Program-made: the position numbers and the translations under genes | The notes under the pieces: generated by a model | What the model saw: the letters and a program-made list of their open reading frames with translations, nothing else | What the model was told of the DNA's origin: nothing | Database searches by the model: none | Shown: positions 21,013 to 34,549 of the stretch, piece by piece | Position numbering within the stretch: the first letter of the stretch is position 1 | Layout: each line of letters opens with the position of its first letter | Assembly (NCBI GenBank): GCA_964017045.1 | Contig: OZ024798.1 | Coordinates: forward strand, 31,672,347-31,736,346 | Direction of reading: 5' to 3' | Length of the DNA: 64,000 nucleotides | DNA from: Omphiscola glabra | Lineage: Eukaryota; Mollusca; Gastropoda; Lymnaeidae

Positions 21013-22439
21013 TGCATAATAGCCGTTCTTAACTTACTCACAGTTATAGCACGTCGGATACACATAATTAAAGTAGATCCCCGTTTCCTAACCCTTTTTG
21101 CCTTACGCCGCACCAGAGCACCTACAAATTTTCACTGCTCCCCACCTCACACCTGAAAGGGTGTCATTTCATTAAGGCCACATCCTAAACACAAGGTACA
21201 TTGAATTTTGGTTGTATGCCTTTTACAATATAATTAATATGCGTATTTGTAAATAGCTTTTTAAAAAAAGTGTCACAACTATTGCCCATGAATTTTAGTT
21301 CAGGCCACATCCACTTTTTCCCCCCTTCAGTTACATTCATGCATCAAGTTAACACCAATTAAGTATGCATGATAATCGATTGTCATGTCAGTTCATTGTA
21401 GGGTGGGAGGGCAGTATCAACCTAATTTTACAATTTACTTTACTGGCTAAGCTAAGGATTTCTTAGTTGCAATTCTTATTGACGAATGGAATTGTATAGA
21501 AGTTCTCCAAAGGCTTTCCATTAGAGCACATACAAATTTATTACATTTGTTTCTGTTTCATGCGAACGAACCTTTTGTTTTCCAGAAATAAAATTCCAGA
21601 AATTATACACTATACTCCTATTCAAAAGTTTAATAACTGATATAACTGTTAGTTAAGAATTAATCACCAAAATAGTAACTGTTTTCAATGTCACAAAACA
21701 TATTCTATTTTCTGATCTTGAAATAGTATAGCCTATAGTTAAAAGTAACTGCCAAAACTGCAGATCATATTGTGTAATTGATAATTTTGCAGCTTTAAGT
21801 TGTTGTTTTTTTATTTTTAAATCTTTATTTAGAGTAGTAGCCAAATACAATACTCAATAGGACTCAATACTCAGGATGGCCCTAAAAATGTAATAACATC
21901 GCTCTATTGTAAGAAACATAAAAGAACGCCAACGCTTACAATAAGTCGTTTAGAAGCAAAGAGAGTTGGGGGGGGGGGGGTTGCGGATTGATTTTTTTTT
22001 TTATTTAGCGTATTAATTTTCATACATCTGTCAATGGCAAAACATTATATTAACTCAATTATATAACCATTTGTTACGAGATGTTCTCACTTTTTCTGGG
22101 CCACCCTGTATACTCATTCATATTAGAATGATTATGATAAGTTAGGACTTATTTAGACTATGTGAGCAAGGTCACTTACTTGCCTAATATTCGTGTTTCT
22201 TTTTTAATTCTAAATATTGTGTTTTATTCTTTGCTTGCGTTTTCCCCAATTGTATGTTACTGGTTTTTAGTGTCATAAGAAACAAATGTATTATTTATTA
22301 ATAGGTTTAGCTTATACAGTAGGCCTATACTCCTATTCAAAAGTTCAATAACTGTCAGTTAAGAATTTTAAAATAATGTTTTAATATATTTAAAAGGAAA
22401 AAAAATTATAAACATCTAATGCATTTGTAAATGTCGGTG

Positions 22440-22990
22440 CGATTATGGGGACCTTTGAATGATAGTTTTTGTTGTGAAGGCCAACGCGGGCCTTTGCCTT
22501 TAGGGTGTGCTACCTGCGCCCTCGCACAGGGTGCCGTGGCCAAAGGGGCACCTAGAGCGCCCATTAAATATTTAAATTCCCTTAGTTTATTATAGTGAAG
22601 TGTGAACCTCGGGTCCGGGGTCGAGAAACGGTGATCTAACTTTTCTTACAATCGCTTTTCATACAATGAGTTTTCATACAATAAAAGTTGCATTCTTAAT
22701 TTGGATACTAACACTGGGGTTGGGTATTAATTAATACCGAAGAGGGCGCCGAACGGGTGCCTAAGGCCGGCGTTGTGAGGGCTACATACATCTCGTAGGT
22801 CTCGGGGTGACACCATACCGGACATTTCCCGACAAGTTAATATCACAGAGTTGCAGAGCCGTCGCGTGGGCCATGCAACCTCTGCAGCTGCAGTGCGCAT
22901 CGGCTATTTAAGGGGCCCAAAGTTGCGATGTTGAAAATTGTAGACTATCAATTTTGAATTGGATAAAATGGGAGGGGGCCTAACCGAAAC
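22440..22990. other. GC-richer patches, decayed non-autonomous transposons
   Basis: Blocks such as GGGTGCCGTGGCC, GAGGGCGCCGAACGGGTGCC and GCCATGCAACCTCTGCAG stand out from AT-rich surroundings. They resemble the composition and wording (GCAACCTATGCGG, GGGGCCC) of the hAT MITE at 9352 and of 33425-33570. No intact ends or target duplications are visible. Confidence 0.4.
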
Positions 22991-23953
22991 CTGGCAGGGA
23001 GTCTCCAAAAAGCTACGCGATTGCTCTATAGTCGAGTTGGAAAGATTCGCTCATGAGAAGGTAGAATGTAGATGTTCAATAAATCTCAAATGGCCTTTTT
23101 CATACTAGTATCGTATTCAAGCAATATTTAAGTTATGGCATTTTTAAAAATATTTATATTTTATTCTAGGCATTTACTGCATTATCGTTACTGTAGTGCG
23201 GCATTGACGCCATTGATCAGACGATTGGCACGCTATATTATGTGGCGCCTAGTCAACACTCTACTGACTCTACTACTACAACCTTTATAAAACAAAGTCT
23301 GATACTCGTAGCCCTTCTGTTACTCGTAGCCATTTCCTTGCATTGGTGGTGGTTTGGGGTTGAGGTCTTCATATTGATCGCGGAAGTTGGCGAGTTACTA
23401 CTTTGTTGACTTAATTTTTTTTCCCCACTCTTCTTTCAGCACACGAGGAACGCCCCGGAACACTTCGGAACGCATAACTCTTCCACAAGTTTTAATTCCG
23501 CATAGTTTAAGGTTTCTGATCAAGAAATTCCTTTACTGCCACAGCCCCAATGTCACTCGTCGATGTGTGGTAGGCGTGACTCTCTTGTTTGTTTACAAAA
23601 GTCAAAATGACCTACTAGAACTAGAACCTTTGAAACTACCAGTGGACATTCTATAGATTCCGGCTTCCTCACCACGATGAAATGTTGGGGTCTTCAAAGC
23701 ATCGTTTCAGAGAGTACCTCCAATGAAATCGTCGGGGCATATACTTCTTTGCTCTTTATAGAACTTAATTATTATTTGTTTTTGCCCTGCCCCTTGTCTT
23801 AATGAATGTTCAGTTTGGGGGCATGTTTAAAATAGGAACGAACACTTGAGGAAAAAAAAATACTTAGGGTTATCAAAATATGTTGTAGCCGAATTTTTTT
23901 TACTATCCTTCATCGTCATAGATAAAATGTAAGCTAAGTTTGTTTACTGAATA

Positions 23954-24070
23954 GGGGCCATCCATATATGACATCATGCTATTTGTTGGAGATATTTTAA
24001 CCCTAACTCCATACCTCATCACAAATTCACTACCCCTCTCAAGATGTTTTACCTCCTTTATTGATGGCCT
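23954..24070. mobile_element. Small TA-flanked MITE (GGGGCCATCCATA family)
   Basis: The left end GGGGCCATCCATATA and the right end (reversed AAGGCCATCAATAAA) are imperfect inverted repeats with TA on each side, as for Tc1/mariner-type elements. It is about 117 bp and non-coding. Related sequence lies at 49941-50050 and, less intact, at about 17133-17268 and 57880-58000. Confidence 0.6.
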
Positions 24071-24079
24071 TATAGATCA

Positions 24080-26420
24080 CTATAATAAGTCCATATAATG
24101 AATATGAAAAATCCACATGTTTATAAGTAGCAGTCTACATTTGTCAACTAATCTAATCTACTTAAGAAAATCAGCAAACTATCGAGCCGAAGCTCATGAA
24201 GTCTTTCCCAGCGCACCCCTGCCACTCCCAAAATTTGTCAACTAAATTATTCAAATCAGAAAAAACACAAAAATTATGTTTAAATATTTTTATTCTACTG
24301 ATTGCATGTGTTTATTTAAAAAGAAACATTTTGGTCTGGTGCAGTCCACTTTGAAAGAGACTTACAAAATTATTTCACAAACATATTTTTCAGTACTATA
24401 ACTGCATTTAGAAAATTAAACAGCTCAATAGTTGGTTGGTCAAAAGTAAATGAAGTAGGAATGATATAAATTATTTTTTCATCACTCCATTGTATGGATA
24501 TTTTGCAGGTGGTATAGCAATTTCAAAAACGTTGTTAATTAAATTTTTTTTAAAATTTGTCACTTGCAACTGTTGATTGCACTTTTCTTCATTTACTTAA
24601 GATTATCAACATTTATTGATGCTAGGAAAAGGGTATGACTGCAATTAAATTTCTCAAAATTATCATAAACCAAGTTGGCTAACAAATTGTTTAATGTAAT
24701 AGGCTATTAAGTATTGTTGTTTTAAAAACTATTAATATTATTATGAATCATAGTTAAAATAAATATATGTGCAGCAGAAGTTCTACTTTGAATCATGCAA
24801 AAAATCTAGGGAAATACTTTTTTGTTTATCTAGCAAGTCTCTAGGATATATTTTTAAAAAATGGGAAGATTTGGAAATGAAAAAAAACCTTTAAAATGTA
24901 AGAATTGATGTAGATGCCAACATTTAGAATGTGATATTCAGTGATTTCAAGCTGTGTTTTGTTTGTTACATATAACATTTTAAAAAAATAAAATAAATGA
25001 ACAGTGAAAGACATAAATGTTTAACATAATTTCAGAGTTGAAAGCACAAAGCAATAATATTCTCCTAGAGTTTGCATATACATACATTTATCTATGTCTT
25101 TGTGTGTGTACTATTTTTGTAAAACATTTATTTTACCCTTTTGATTTAAATATAAAATAAATACGGTAATCCAAAAAAGGTGAGACAACAATAATGTAAA
25201 ACTTATAATTTAGTTTTGAAAGTCGGTCAAGGGAGATTAGTTAGTTTGAACTAATTGTGTGAGTAATATTTGTATTCTTGTTCTACCATAAGAGACTGAT
25301 CTATTTCAAATTTCTCATCTTAGAGTAACTTAAATTATTCTTTAAAAATTTCTTTGCCTTTCATGTATCTGTAATTAGGTTATAATTTATATTTATAGCA
25401 ATTTTTTCATTGATAGCTGATTTTAATCCTGTGCCAAGTTGTCCATTTTGCTTCTTTTTATAAGACTTTTACTCAAGGTTTTGTAATAATAATAATTCTA
25501 AATTATGTAAAAGCCCATTTCAAATTAAACAATGATAATGACAATAAAAATGTTCACAAATTTTAAAAAAAAATTGAGAATATTTATTCTTTAGTAACAT
25601 ATCTCAGACTAATAACTATAGAGTGGCTGCATTTTTCTTGATTTTACAATAAAATCAGTGAAACAGTTTAATTGAAAATCACAATAAGCAAAAGCGATAA
25701 CATTTACATTACGGTATATAAATATCTTATGATGTGCTGATTTACTAACCTTTGTGGTAATACTAGATAATTAAATATTTCAAGTGGTAAAAAACCCATA
25801 GTTTACAATTATCACAGTCAGGATCATGTGCAGTAAACAAAACAATATTTAAACAGTTATAAAAATATGCAAGATTTTAAAATTATTTTTTAATGTAAAC
25901 TTAAAACTGGTATATGTAAAACATAAATTTTTGCCACTAATTTACTCATGTAAAAGCCAAAACTGTTAAAGATTTGGCATTATGTGAGACATCTTTTATG
26001 AAACTCTCATTTTGGCTAGTGTGTTGTGCAAATTTAATATGCATGAGATGCCATCAAACATTTCATGACAAGCAATAAATGATGCAGTCTTACTTTAAGT
26101 AAGTAGTTATCAAAGACAATCTGACAATGTATAAACCCATTTTTAAAAAAAATGTGATGAAAGATCTTTTTTAAAAAGTGTGTTATATTGTGTTAAAAAT
26201 AGTTGAGATACCAACTATGTTAGCTTAATAATTGCTTAACATCTTGCGTTTTATTAGATGGAGCAGGAACTCAAAACTATGGGATTTTGTATCAAAATTT
26301 GTTGGGTTCTGAAATGTCATTGCATTTATATCAACATTATTGTCATTTTAAAACAAAACAAATTCATTATCATTTTCATTGTAGCAGGGAAACATTAAGA
26401 ACGTAGACAAAATTATATGA
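24080..26420. other. AT-rich intergenic stretch, no gene seen
   Basis: Frequent stops in all frames and no splice-bounded coding signal. It lies between the 3' end of the vWA/C11orf16-like gene (26460) and the WDCP upstream region, and may contain part of the former's 3' untranslated region if the near polyadenylation signal is not used. Confidence 0.6.
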
Positions 26421-26426
26421 TTTATT
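26421..26426 (-). terminator. Polyadenylation signal AATAAA for the vWA/C11orf16-like gene
   Basis: AATAAA on the minus strand lies about 35 nt past the stop codon that ends at 26460. The spacing implies a very short 3' untranslated region. AATAAA is common in DNA this AT-rich, so this is tentative. Confidence 0.35.
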
Positions 26427-26459
26427 TAAAAAAAATGGAATGTAAGAATATTAAGATAA

Positions 26460-29400
26460 CTAAGCAAATATTTGAGATCGATAGAGAGCTTGATGTTGTT
26501 CCTTTACAGCTAATCTAAGATCTTTCTTCTGCTGACCAACTTTCTCAATCTCATGGAACTGTTTCAATCGTCTCAGTTTAGCATCACGGTGCTGTTTATC
26601 TGAAGCTGCAGCCTTTGAATCTTGTTCATCCAACTGTGTTGTCCACGCCTTGAGACGGGCTTCAGTGTTTTGCTTTTTAATTTGCTAAAATTCAAGACAG
26701 TAAAATAAACAGGCCATTTGAAAAAATATTACTCTTTTTAGGTTTTAAGTACATATTAATATTGAGAAAATAATTTGCTTACCTCTCTTCTTTGCATTGT
26801 TACTTCAATCTCTTTATCTCTTTGAGTTTGCATTTGGTCTCTTCTCTCTCTTCTCCTTTGAAGTGCCAAAAGTCGCCTTATGAAAAAAATAATAGTTGAA
26901 ATTATGTAAAATTAATTTCAATTAAAGCAAGTGAAAAAAACATTCAAGAACAGAAAAAATTTGAGATAATGGGGTCAATATTAATTTCTTAGGAAGAGAA
27001 TGCATATTTTGGAAATATAATTACCTAAAAATGTGTAATACTTAATTTAAATTTTCACTTCGTCTGAAATTTATTTGGGGGATGTGTCTTTGAATTTCAG
27101 TGCCATAAATTTTTTACAACAGTATCTTAATATAAACTTACTGTGTTTCCTTATCTACTTCCTCTTTTTGATTTTTTTCAATCCTCGACTTTAGTTCAGA
27201 GCTTATTTTCTTTTTTGCTTCTCGCACTTTCTCAATGTCTGTTTGTTCTTTTATCTGACGTTGCCGATCTCTTTCCATTTGACTGATTATACGTTCTCGA
27301 TGGTTATCCTGCATAAGGGCTTTGACATTGTCTTCTTCTGCCATCCTTAGGTGCCAATCAGCCTCACGTTTTAATACCCGCCTGCGCCTGCAACATAAAA
27401 AACACAGTCATTTTATATTTAAAAAGTAATCTTTAGAGTTTAAACAATCTGTAAAAAAATAATTGAAACTGGTAATGTAAACTATCTATTACATAATAGG
27501 TAAATCGATTCATTACAGTGGTGAAACATAAATACGTTTTTGATTTGCTGTCTTGTGTATTTGATCAGTGAAAATGTATCTATAAAATGTTGACATTCTG
27601 ATCACAAATATGTGACCCCCTCTACCCTATATAGATACTGGAAATTATTAATGGATGGTCTCCATAAGGGATTAGATAAAAATTGACCTGTTTGCCCTGC
27701 GGGCTTCCTCTCTTTCCTCAGGTGTCATTGCTGCGATTGCTCGTGATGTCACTACATAATTACGGTTCTGCTGATGACCTTCTCGTTTTGGTGGGGGCTT
27801 GGGTCCACTCAGACATTCCTCTACTGAATATGAATGATCATGCTTTGCAAAAGTATCTACAAATTGAAATGCTGAGTTCTGCCATTCCACTGTTAAAAAA
27901 TAAATCAAAATTATTGTTTAATTTTCTTTAAAGACATTAAACAAATGAGAAGGCATTTAAAAGTTTTATTAAAGTTCCATAAAAATGGAAATAGGTTTTA
28001 AAATAAAAATGTAATTAAAATGAAAAAAAAATGATATAAAATTAAAATATAGAAGGAGATTATTATGAAATGTATAAATTAATGTCTAAACTTTATCAAA
28101 TTTGTATTCTCGACAAGAGAAAATTTCTCCAAAAATACTATAACCTTTTCAAGCTGTATCTTTTGAAAAATTTTAGGAGTACTTAACTTATTTAATCTTA
28201 AATTTATTTAGCTAATTGTAAACAACAAACTTTCATGTTCTTTAATGAACATAATGTAATCATGTTCAGAGGCATTTCCTGGGCTGGGGAGGGGGAATAT
28301 GATCAAGTACCACACCTTCCTCATATTTTTAAGTCAATACGAAAGATAAAGAGATTTTATAATTACCATTATATGGTGGCTCTCTTTGATCCCTTGCCTC
28401 TAGAGGAGCTTGCAGAGCTGTCTCCCTGAAAGGGCCAGGACTTCTTGCTCTCCTGGTATCTGCTGCACTGCTACCAACATCACTAACATTTGGGCTAGGA
28501 TCATTGCGCCAGTAATTCCATTTTGGTCTCCCTCTTAAACCCTGAGATTTGTAAAATAGAAGACTTGAGTCTGTGTTAACCCCATGATCTGCCCTACCTT
28601 TTGGATTTCCATACTCATCAAAAGCAGAATCATCAAAACATGTGGGTCCATGTCCAACATTTATTTCTTCAGTATACCCATCTCTAAAATGCACAGACTT
28701 TTTCAAGTGATTTTCCTCTAAATTATTTCGTTTGTCAAGAATTTTTGAATTAGCCTCCTTGGTGGTTACTGATGCTTTGCTAGCACTCTTTGAACTTTCA
28801 TCCACTGCCATTGTAAGCCTGTGCTCCATCAGCTGTGACATTACACGATCATCAAGTTCTTTTTTTGTCATATTTGTTCCAGGAATGATCGTTGTGCCAT
28901 CATCAACCGCCTTGGTGTTATCAGTTGTTTTATCTGATTTTTTACTTCTGCTAACAACAAATGGGGGATAACCATAATATGCTGGCATGTATGGTGGATA
29001 TCTATACAAATAAGGATCCCACAAGAGGGAATTGGGTTCCACAACAAATGGGTCAACAACAGGATATTCCGGAGGGTCAGCAATGGGCCCTGTGGATGGA
29101 TAACCTAGTAAAAAGAGACAAAATAACAAATTATGGGGGTCAAGTTTAGAAACATTTATTAGAATTAATATCATAATTAGAGAATACTATTAGCACTGGG
29201 AAGCTAAACATATGTTAAATAAATCATAGTCAAGTATTTAAATAATTTTTACATGTATTAAAACTCAGCAATTCTTTGTTTAAAAATTTTAAATATTATG
29301 GATTTAACAAATGGAACTAAATAAATGTAAAATTTGTGTTGATGTTTCAGAAATGGTGAGTCTATTATATTTTATATGGATTTGCAATGTACTCAAGTAG

Positions 29401-32299
29401 TTAATTTTGAATTTTTGGATTTATAATCCATCTAAAAAGTAAAAAAAATATTATTTACAAACTTGTAAACATGTGTATATATACACATAAAAATGTCATA
29501 AAAATTGATCCAAAACTTGTCAAGACATTGAAGTCTAACCTGGCAAATTATCCATAGGATAATTATCAGCATAAGAAAGCAAGCTCTGTCGCGCTTCCTT
29601 AGGCATCTGAAGCTCAAGGGAAAGCCGTTCATAAACAGATGGAGGAAGCCAAACAGCTGTTTCTTGTGGTATCTTTTCTGTGTGGCCATTACTAAAGGAG
29701 ACTGTAAGAGATCTGTCATCTGGACCTGGCAAATGCAAATAATTTTTAAGTTTGAACAATCTGGAGACTCCTGAAGGAGAAATTATTCAGACCCTCTTGA
29801 TCTGATTTTAAGGATTTAAAAGGAAGCTTTATTTAATCAGTCATCAAAGATATCATAGGCTCCACTAAGGCTTACACTTTAAAGGAGTGTGCTACCTTAT
29901 CTCTCATTATGCGATGAATTTTCCTAAAGGACAACAAATCGTGGATAAGTTCAAGACCCTCACTTTGAGTTTACTAATATCAGATAGCTAGCCTAGTTGT
30001 AAGGTACCTAAGGTGCTGGGTGGCCAAGCGGTTTAAACTGAGTCAATCCCAAGCTAGTGGACTGGAGATCAATCCCCAGAAAATGCCCAAACTCTGAAAT
30101 CAAACCCATAGATGGAATCCCATAGGCGTTATGACATTGACATATTGAAAATTCTGACAAATCCTGTGATGTAGAAAGCATAAAGAGCACAGTGAAACAG
30201 ATAAGACAACAGTGCTGGTCATCTACTGCATCCCGGTGTATTTCCATTCATCTTGATCGAATAGGCAAGGACAAAGAGTGATGCTGACAAACTCTCCCTC
30301 ACTTTAAACAAACTACAGCTCACGTCAAAGCTACTACTCAAGGACAAACTCTGTTTCCTTGTACTCTACATCTTCTAACTACTCAAGGATGAACAATAAC
30401 AGGTTTCCCTGTACTATAAAATTTCTAGTTCTTTGTAATCATGTGAATTCCATATTATTGCAAAAAGACTATATCATGTGCAGTTTCTTCATGCAAGAAT
30501 AGACATTTTGAATAATATTTAAACCATTTCATTTTTTCGCCCCTTCTACTTAATATCTCAAAGATATATTTAAGAATTGCATTATCCTAGTAACTATTTT
30601 TCCAAGATTACCTTCTGCATGTCGTTTCTCATGACCATCAATTACTATTCCTGGTGCAAATCTTTCTCCTTCTGGTTCCCAAGGGGCCAAAACCCTGTCT
30701 CCAGTGATAATTGTATGTCGTAAAGCATCATGGTAGTCAACTATGTCAAAGACATAAGTGTCCTGATATTCTGTTTGTCTGTATTTTCCATGTTTGCAGG
30801 GACCAAAAGCCACAAGAAACTTTTCACCCAGGCACTGGAAATAAATTTAAAATTTTAAAATCTTGTTATTTTTATTAAGACATTTTACAGTTAAATAATG
30901 TAACATAATTGCATGTTCCTTATCCATTACCATCACAGAAACAAAACACAATTTGCTTCATGTTCAGTGGTACAATATTCAAAACAAAGCAAACATATAA
31001 TCCAGTTGCCCTGAAGCTCATCATTTATGTACCGGTACTTATTTGAATGATTGCATTTATTCATACACAATAAATGTGATATTTTATTATTAATTTTATC
31101 AGATCATACCAACATAATAATTGTATTTGACAGGTAATGGAACATACCTGGCTTTGCACTGTAGCTCTGTAAAAAAAGCCATCTTCAATTCTCCTTGCTA
31201 TAACCTTTTTTCCTACCAGCACACTTCCAGCAGCAGGAGACAGTCCTAACAATGGGTCAAAAAACTTATCCTGGGCTTTAAGCCATGCCTTGGCTGGGCG
31301 ATACCTTGACCAGTAATAAGGGTAATAATAGCGAGTGGGACCATAGCCTACTAGTGGTGAAGGCAAGACAAGTGGACTTTGCTGGTACAACATTGATCTA
31401 ACACTAGGAGTCAAACCTAACACTTCATCTGGATCAATCTGAAGTGTTGTGGATACACTGCAAGTTTTTATGTTCGGCCTGAGAGTGTTATTTACAGTGT
31501 GCACTATCTTTTCATGTGTATGATCAGAGCGATATATTGGAGTTACTCGCTCTACGCAGCCATGAGTGGTGAATGTGACAATATGAAAAGAGCCGTATGT
31601 CTCCACAGCTAGATCTTCAAGAAACTCTGTGGCAGCTTCATCTGCAGTTTCGCCGGTTATGTAGATGCAGTGTATGCGTCGATTTCCACACACACCAACA
31701 ACATTATCCAATACTTCTTCTGGATACTGATCTGGTAACCCATCAGTAACAAGATAAACAGCTTGACATGAAGGATCTGACAGTGCTGCAAGAAGAGCAT
31801 CTTGCGTGTTGGTGCCTGTTTTTGCCTGTAAGTCCCTTACCCATTTGCCAGCAACAGCCACAGTTTCAGGTGTGCACTTTACGAGCTTATCAGCCCATTT
31901 GGTAACCTGGGAGTTGAACTCAATCAAATTGAACATAGGCTGATTCTCTTGAGAAGCAAGGCCGGATAGTGTCTCCATCAGATGATCTTTAACTACATCC
32001 AAACTTTGGAACATGCTTCCAGAGGTGTCAATACAAAATGTCACATTTCGTTCAGGAACTCTACCAAATATTGTTGGTGGACCTTGTTCTACAGCCATCT
32101 TGGGATAAACTGGTAGACTATGGTTCAAAATAACAGATGGTTGTTGTGAAGTTTGGAATATATGGTTTTGAGGATTAGGTGCAATAGGTAATTCTTCTTC
32201 TAGAGGAGCTGATGGATTTAATCTTGGTTCCTCTACTGCTACATTCTCACTTAAAGTATGGGTTTTGATTGTGTCTGTATTTGTTTCCCCCTCTGACAT
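26460..32299 (-). CDS. von Willebrand A domain + C11orf16/DUF4537-like protein, 1021 aa, eight exons
   Basis: Exons: 32299-31148, 30834-30612, 29725-29540, 29104-28367, 27889-27688, 27387-27142, 26876-26783, 26684-26460. All phases agree and they total 3066 nt including TAG. Residues about 85-290 form a vWA domain with a complete metal site: DTSGS (91-95), T in KTGTNT (about 163) and D in LVTDG (186). About 365-520 hold a Tudor-like DUF4537 region (GKKVIARRIEDGFFYRA.., GDRVLAPWEPEGERF). A Pro/Tyr-rich stretch follows (PYLYRYPPYMPAYYGYPP), then GVNTDSS and PKWNYWRNDPSP, which recall human C11orf16. The last 250 residues are a charged coiled coil. The start is the first in-frame ATG, 20 nt after an AG splice acceptor, so a 5' untranslated exon is likely. 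Function is unknown; the intact MIDAS suggests metal-dependent protein binding (inference). Confidence 0.88.
30010..30370 (+). mobile_element. tRNA-derived SINE in intron 2 of the vWA/C11orf16-like gene
   Basis: It starts GGTGCTGGGTGGCCAAGCGG. TGGCCAAGCGG (30021-30031) fits the pol III box A, and GATCAATCC (30067-30075) fits box B, 35 bp later, as in a tRNA gene. The downstream part has no tRNA fold, and its content (GACAAACTC.., CTACAGCTCACGTC) looks like a SINE body. Its right end is uncertain. It lies antisense within the intron between 30612 and 29725. Confidence 0.6.
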
Positions 32300-32754
32300 G
32301 GTTTCTAGTCAATTTTGTCTGAAAGCAGAAAACTGTTCATTTTTATTTAGGCCTTGGTTTAGTCCAACACTGTGCTAACAGTGTCAGATTATTCAGAACA
32401 TATCTTCAGTAATGGCAGTAATGGTATAGTATTAATAATAACTGTTACTATTTTTTTAGTAACTAGTAAATTACTTGTCTCACTCATTTATTACTGATAC
32501 TGATAGTAGTGAAGTGATAGTGATGTTTTTTTAAAAATTATGACTATGATGAACTTACACTACAGTACAGACACTATCACTAAGTCAAAGTCTAAGTGCA
32601 GCCGTGCACTTCCTCATTGTTGCCCCAATTAAAATCATTTTAATGCCAACAAATAAAGAATAAAAAGCGAAAATAATAAAGTTTTCAGATACCATTTACC
32701 TTATATGATTTAAACTCTATATATTAAAATTTAATTGCGTGTTCGATCCTTTAC

Positions 32755-32830
32755 AATACACGACAAGCCCAACCTTTCGGTGTTTATGCGAAATGCACTT
32801 GTCGCTAGGGAGCCATCTTGGTAGAGGATC
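32755..32830 (-). promoter_or_regulatory. Possible 5' untranslated exon/promoter region of the vWA gene with a YY1-like site
   Basis: On the minus strand CCAAGATGGCTCCCTAGCGAC (32821 downward) holds AAGATGGC, the core of YY1 sites often found at animal transcription starts. The patch is GC-richer than its surroundings and lies about 450 bp before the coding ATG. A weak donor (ATT/GTAAAG) follows near 32757. No transcript evidence is available. Confidence 0.3.
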
Positions 32831-33789
32831 ATTCATTAATATAAGAAACACTATATTTACAAATATAAAATTACTGCCTTCAGCTATTAATATATGACTT
32901 ATAATGTAAATTATGTTGTAATTATAATTAAATTTTAGAAAATCTCCAATTTATGCTACGGTATTTTCCTATTTTGTTATATTAAAAGTGTTATCACTGT
33001 CTTATTGAATAAATTTAACACACTACTCCAAATACGTCAGGCACCTGAAGAAAAAAAAAAATATTAAAACAAAATATTAATATATAATTTTATATCTATA
33101 TTGAGAGAGAGATAACTATTTTTAAAAATTAGCAAAAAAAAATATTTTACTAATATTTCCATAGTACGTTAGACATTTTTACATTTTAAAAAAAAATCAA
33201 AATTTGAATATAAAATTTACGAAAAAAAACCTTTGAGAAACAATAAATTAAACCAACCACTCAGTCCCTTTCGATTAATAAAAAGGCGAAAACCAGCAAG
33301 TCCCATCACTCTTATAAACTTTATTACTGTTTATAAACATATGATAGAGGTGACCACTTATTCACAGTTCTTATTTGAATTCAATTATTGACACAGTGAG
33401 TATGAGTATGGGTGTTGTGCAAGGTTATGGGCTCCCAACTCATGGCCGCTGCTAGGGGGTGGCGAACGGGCGACTGCCCAAGGCCAAGGCCCTGCCTCTG
33501 CGCTTGTGGGGGCCCGTATCACCGGGGGTGATGCGCTTGTGCCACTTGTGGGGGCTCTGCGCGTACTGCCGCGTAGCCTTATTTAACAACATTCATATGA
33601 TATTCCTTAGTATTTATATTTAATATGCGGATGTGATCTTAATACCGCGATAAACCTTATATATATATATAAATAAAATGAATAATAAAGAGCAGAGGCG
33701 ATCCTCTCTCACTCTCCCCAAACTCACTTTGTCACAACAATATAATTTGTGTTGTGTAGTGTATGTTGTTTTCTGTTTTTCTAGTTCAG

Positions 33790-34535
33790 GGCCTGATTGA
33801 GCCCTAAAAGCAGTCAACTCTCTGACAGGTGTACTGAACACCTCCTAATATTACGCAAGATAAACAGTGGCCTGTCTCTAAACACTTCAATAGAAGCGAC
33901 CACAAGCGCATGGTGGACTTTACAATTAGTGCAATTGTGTCAGCTGCGTCCTCAACTCAATAAGAGAACAGCAAATGCTGTAGCAGTAACTCTAATCCAG
34001 TCAAGATTAGATTATTGAAACAGTTGTTTGTGGGGTTTGTCTTAGAATCAAATTCAGAGACTCCAGAGGGTGCAAAATTCTGCAGCACGCATTGTGTCGC
34101 GGAAAAAGAGATCAGACCACACTACCCCAGTTCTACGAGATCTCCATTGCGTTCCTATTAGTAAGCGCATAGACCACAAGATTCTGTCCTTGGCGTATAG
34201 CTGCTTAGAAGGCTCTGCACCAGAATATCTGAAAGAACTGCTTTATAAACATGTAACCTTAAAGAACCTGCGGTCCTCAACTCAGTCCTTATTGAAAATT
34301 CCCAGTGTGGATGAACACAGAAAAAAGTCGTACGGAGTGCGCTCTTTTGAAGTGGTAGCGCCAAAGTTGTGGAATATTTTACCTCCATCTTTGAGGAGTA
34401 CTGACAAGGACAGAAAATTATTTAGGAAAAATTTAAAGACTTATTTGTTTAATAGATTTGATGACACCTGAGCGCAGTGAGCATGCTAAAGTAGCATGGA
34501 TACCAGCGCTATAGAAGTATCCAATCAATCAATCA
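33790..34535 (+). mobile_element. CR1/L2-like LINE, 5'-truncated, end of ORF2 and 3' tail
   Basis: Pieces read LNKRTANAVAVTLIQSRLDY, then (after a stop at 34018-34020) LQRVQNSAARIVSRKKR, HTTPVLRDLHCVPISKRID, LEGSAPEYLKELL, NLRSSTQSLLKIP, YGVRSFEVVAPKLWN and FRKNLKTYLFNRF, ending in TGA at 34471. This is the region after the reverse transcriptase domain of CR1/L2-group LINEs. The 3' end has AGCATGCTAAAGTAGCATGG and an AATC-repeat tail (34520-34535). It lies between the vWA gene and CLYBL and is the most complete of three copies in the window. Confidence 0.88.
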
Positions 34536-34549
34536 ATAGCACAAAAACA

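Noticed and set aside
23387..23656. 89-codon ORF as a gene
   Set aside because: No recognisable motif and no supporting neighbours; the region has other repeat-like patches.
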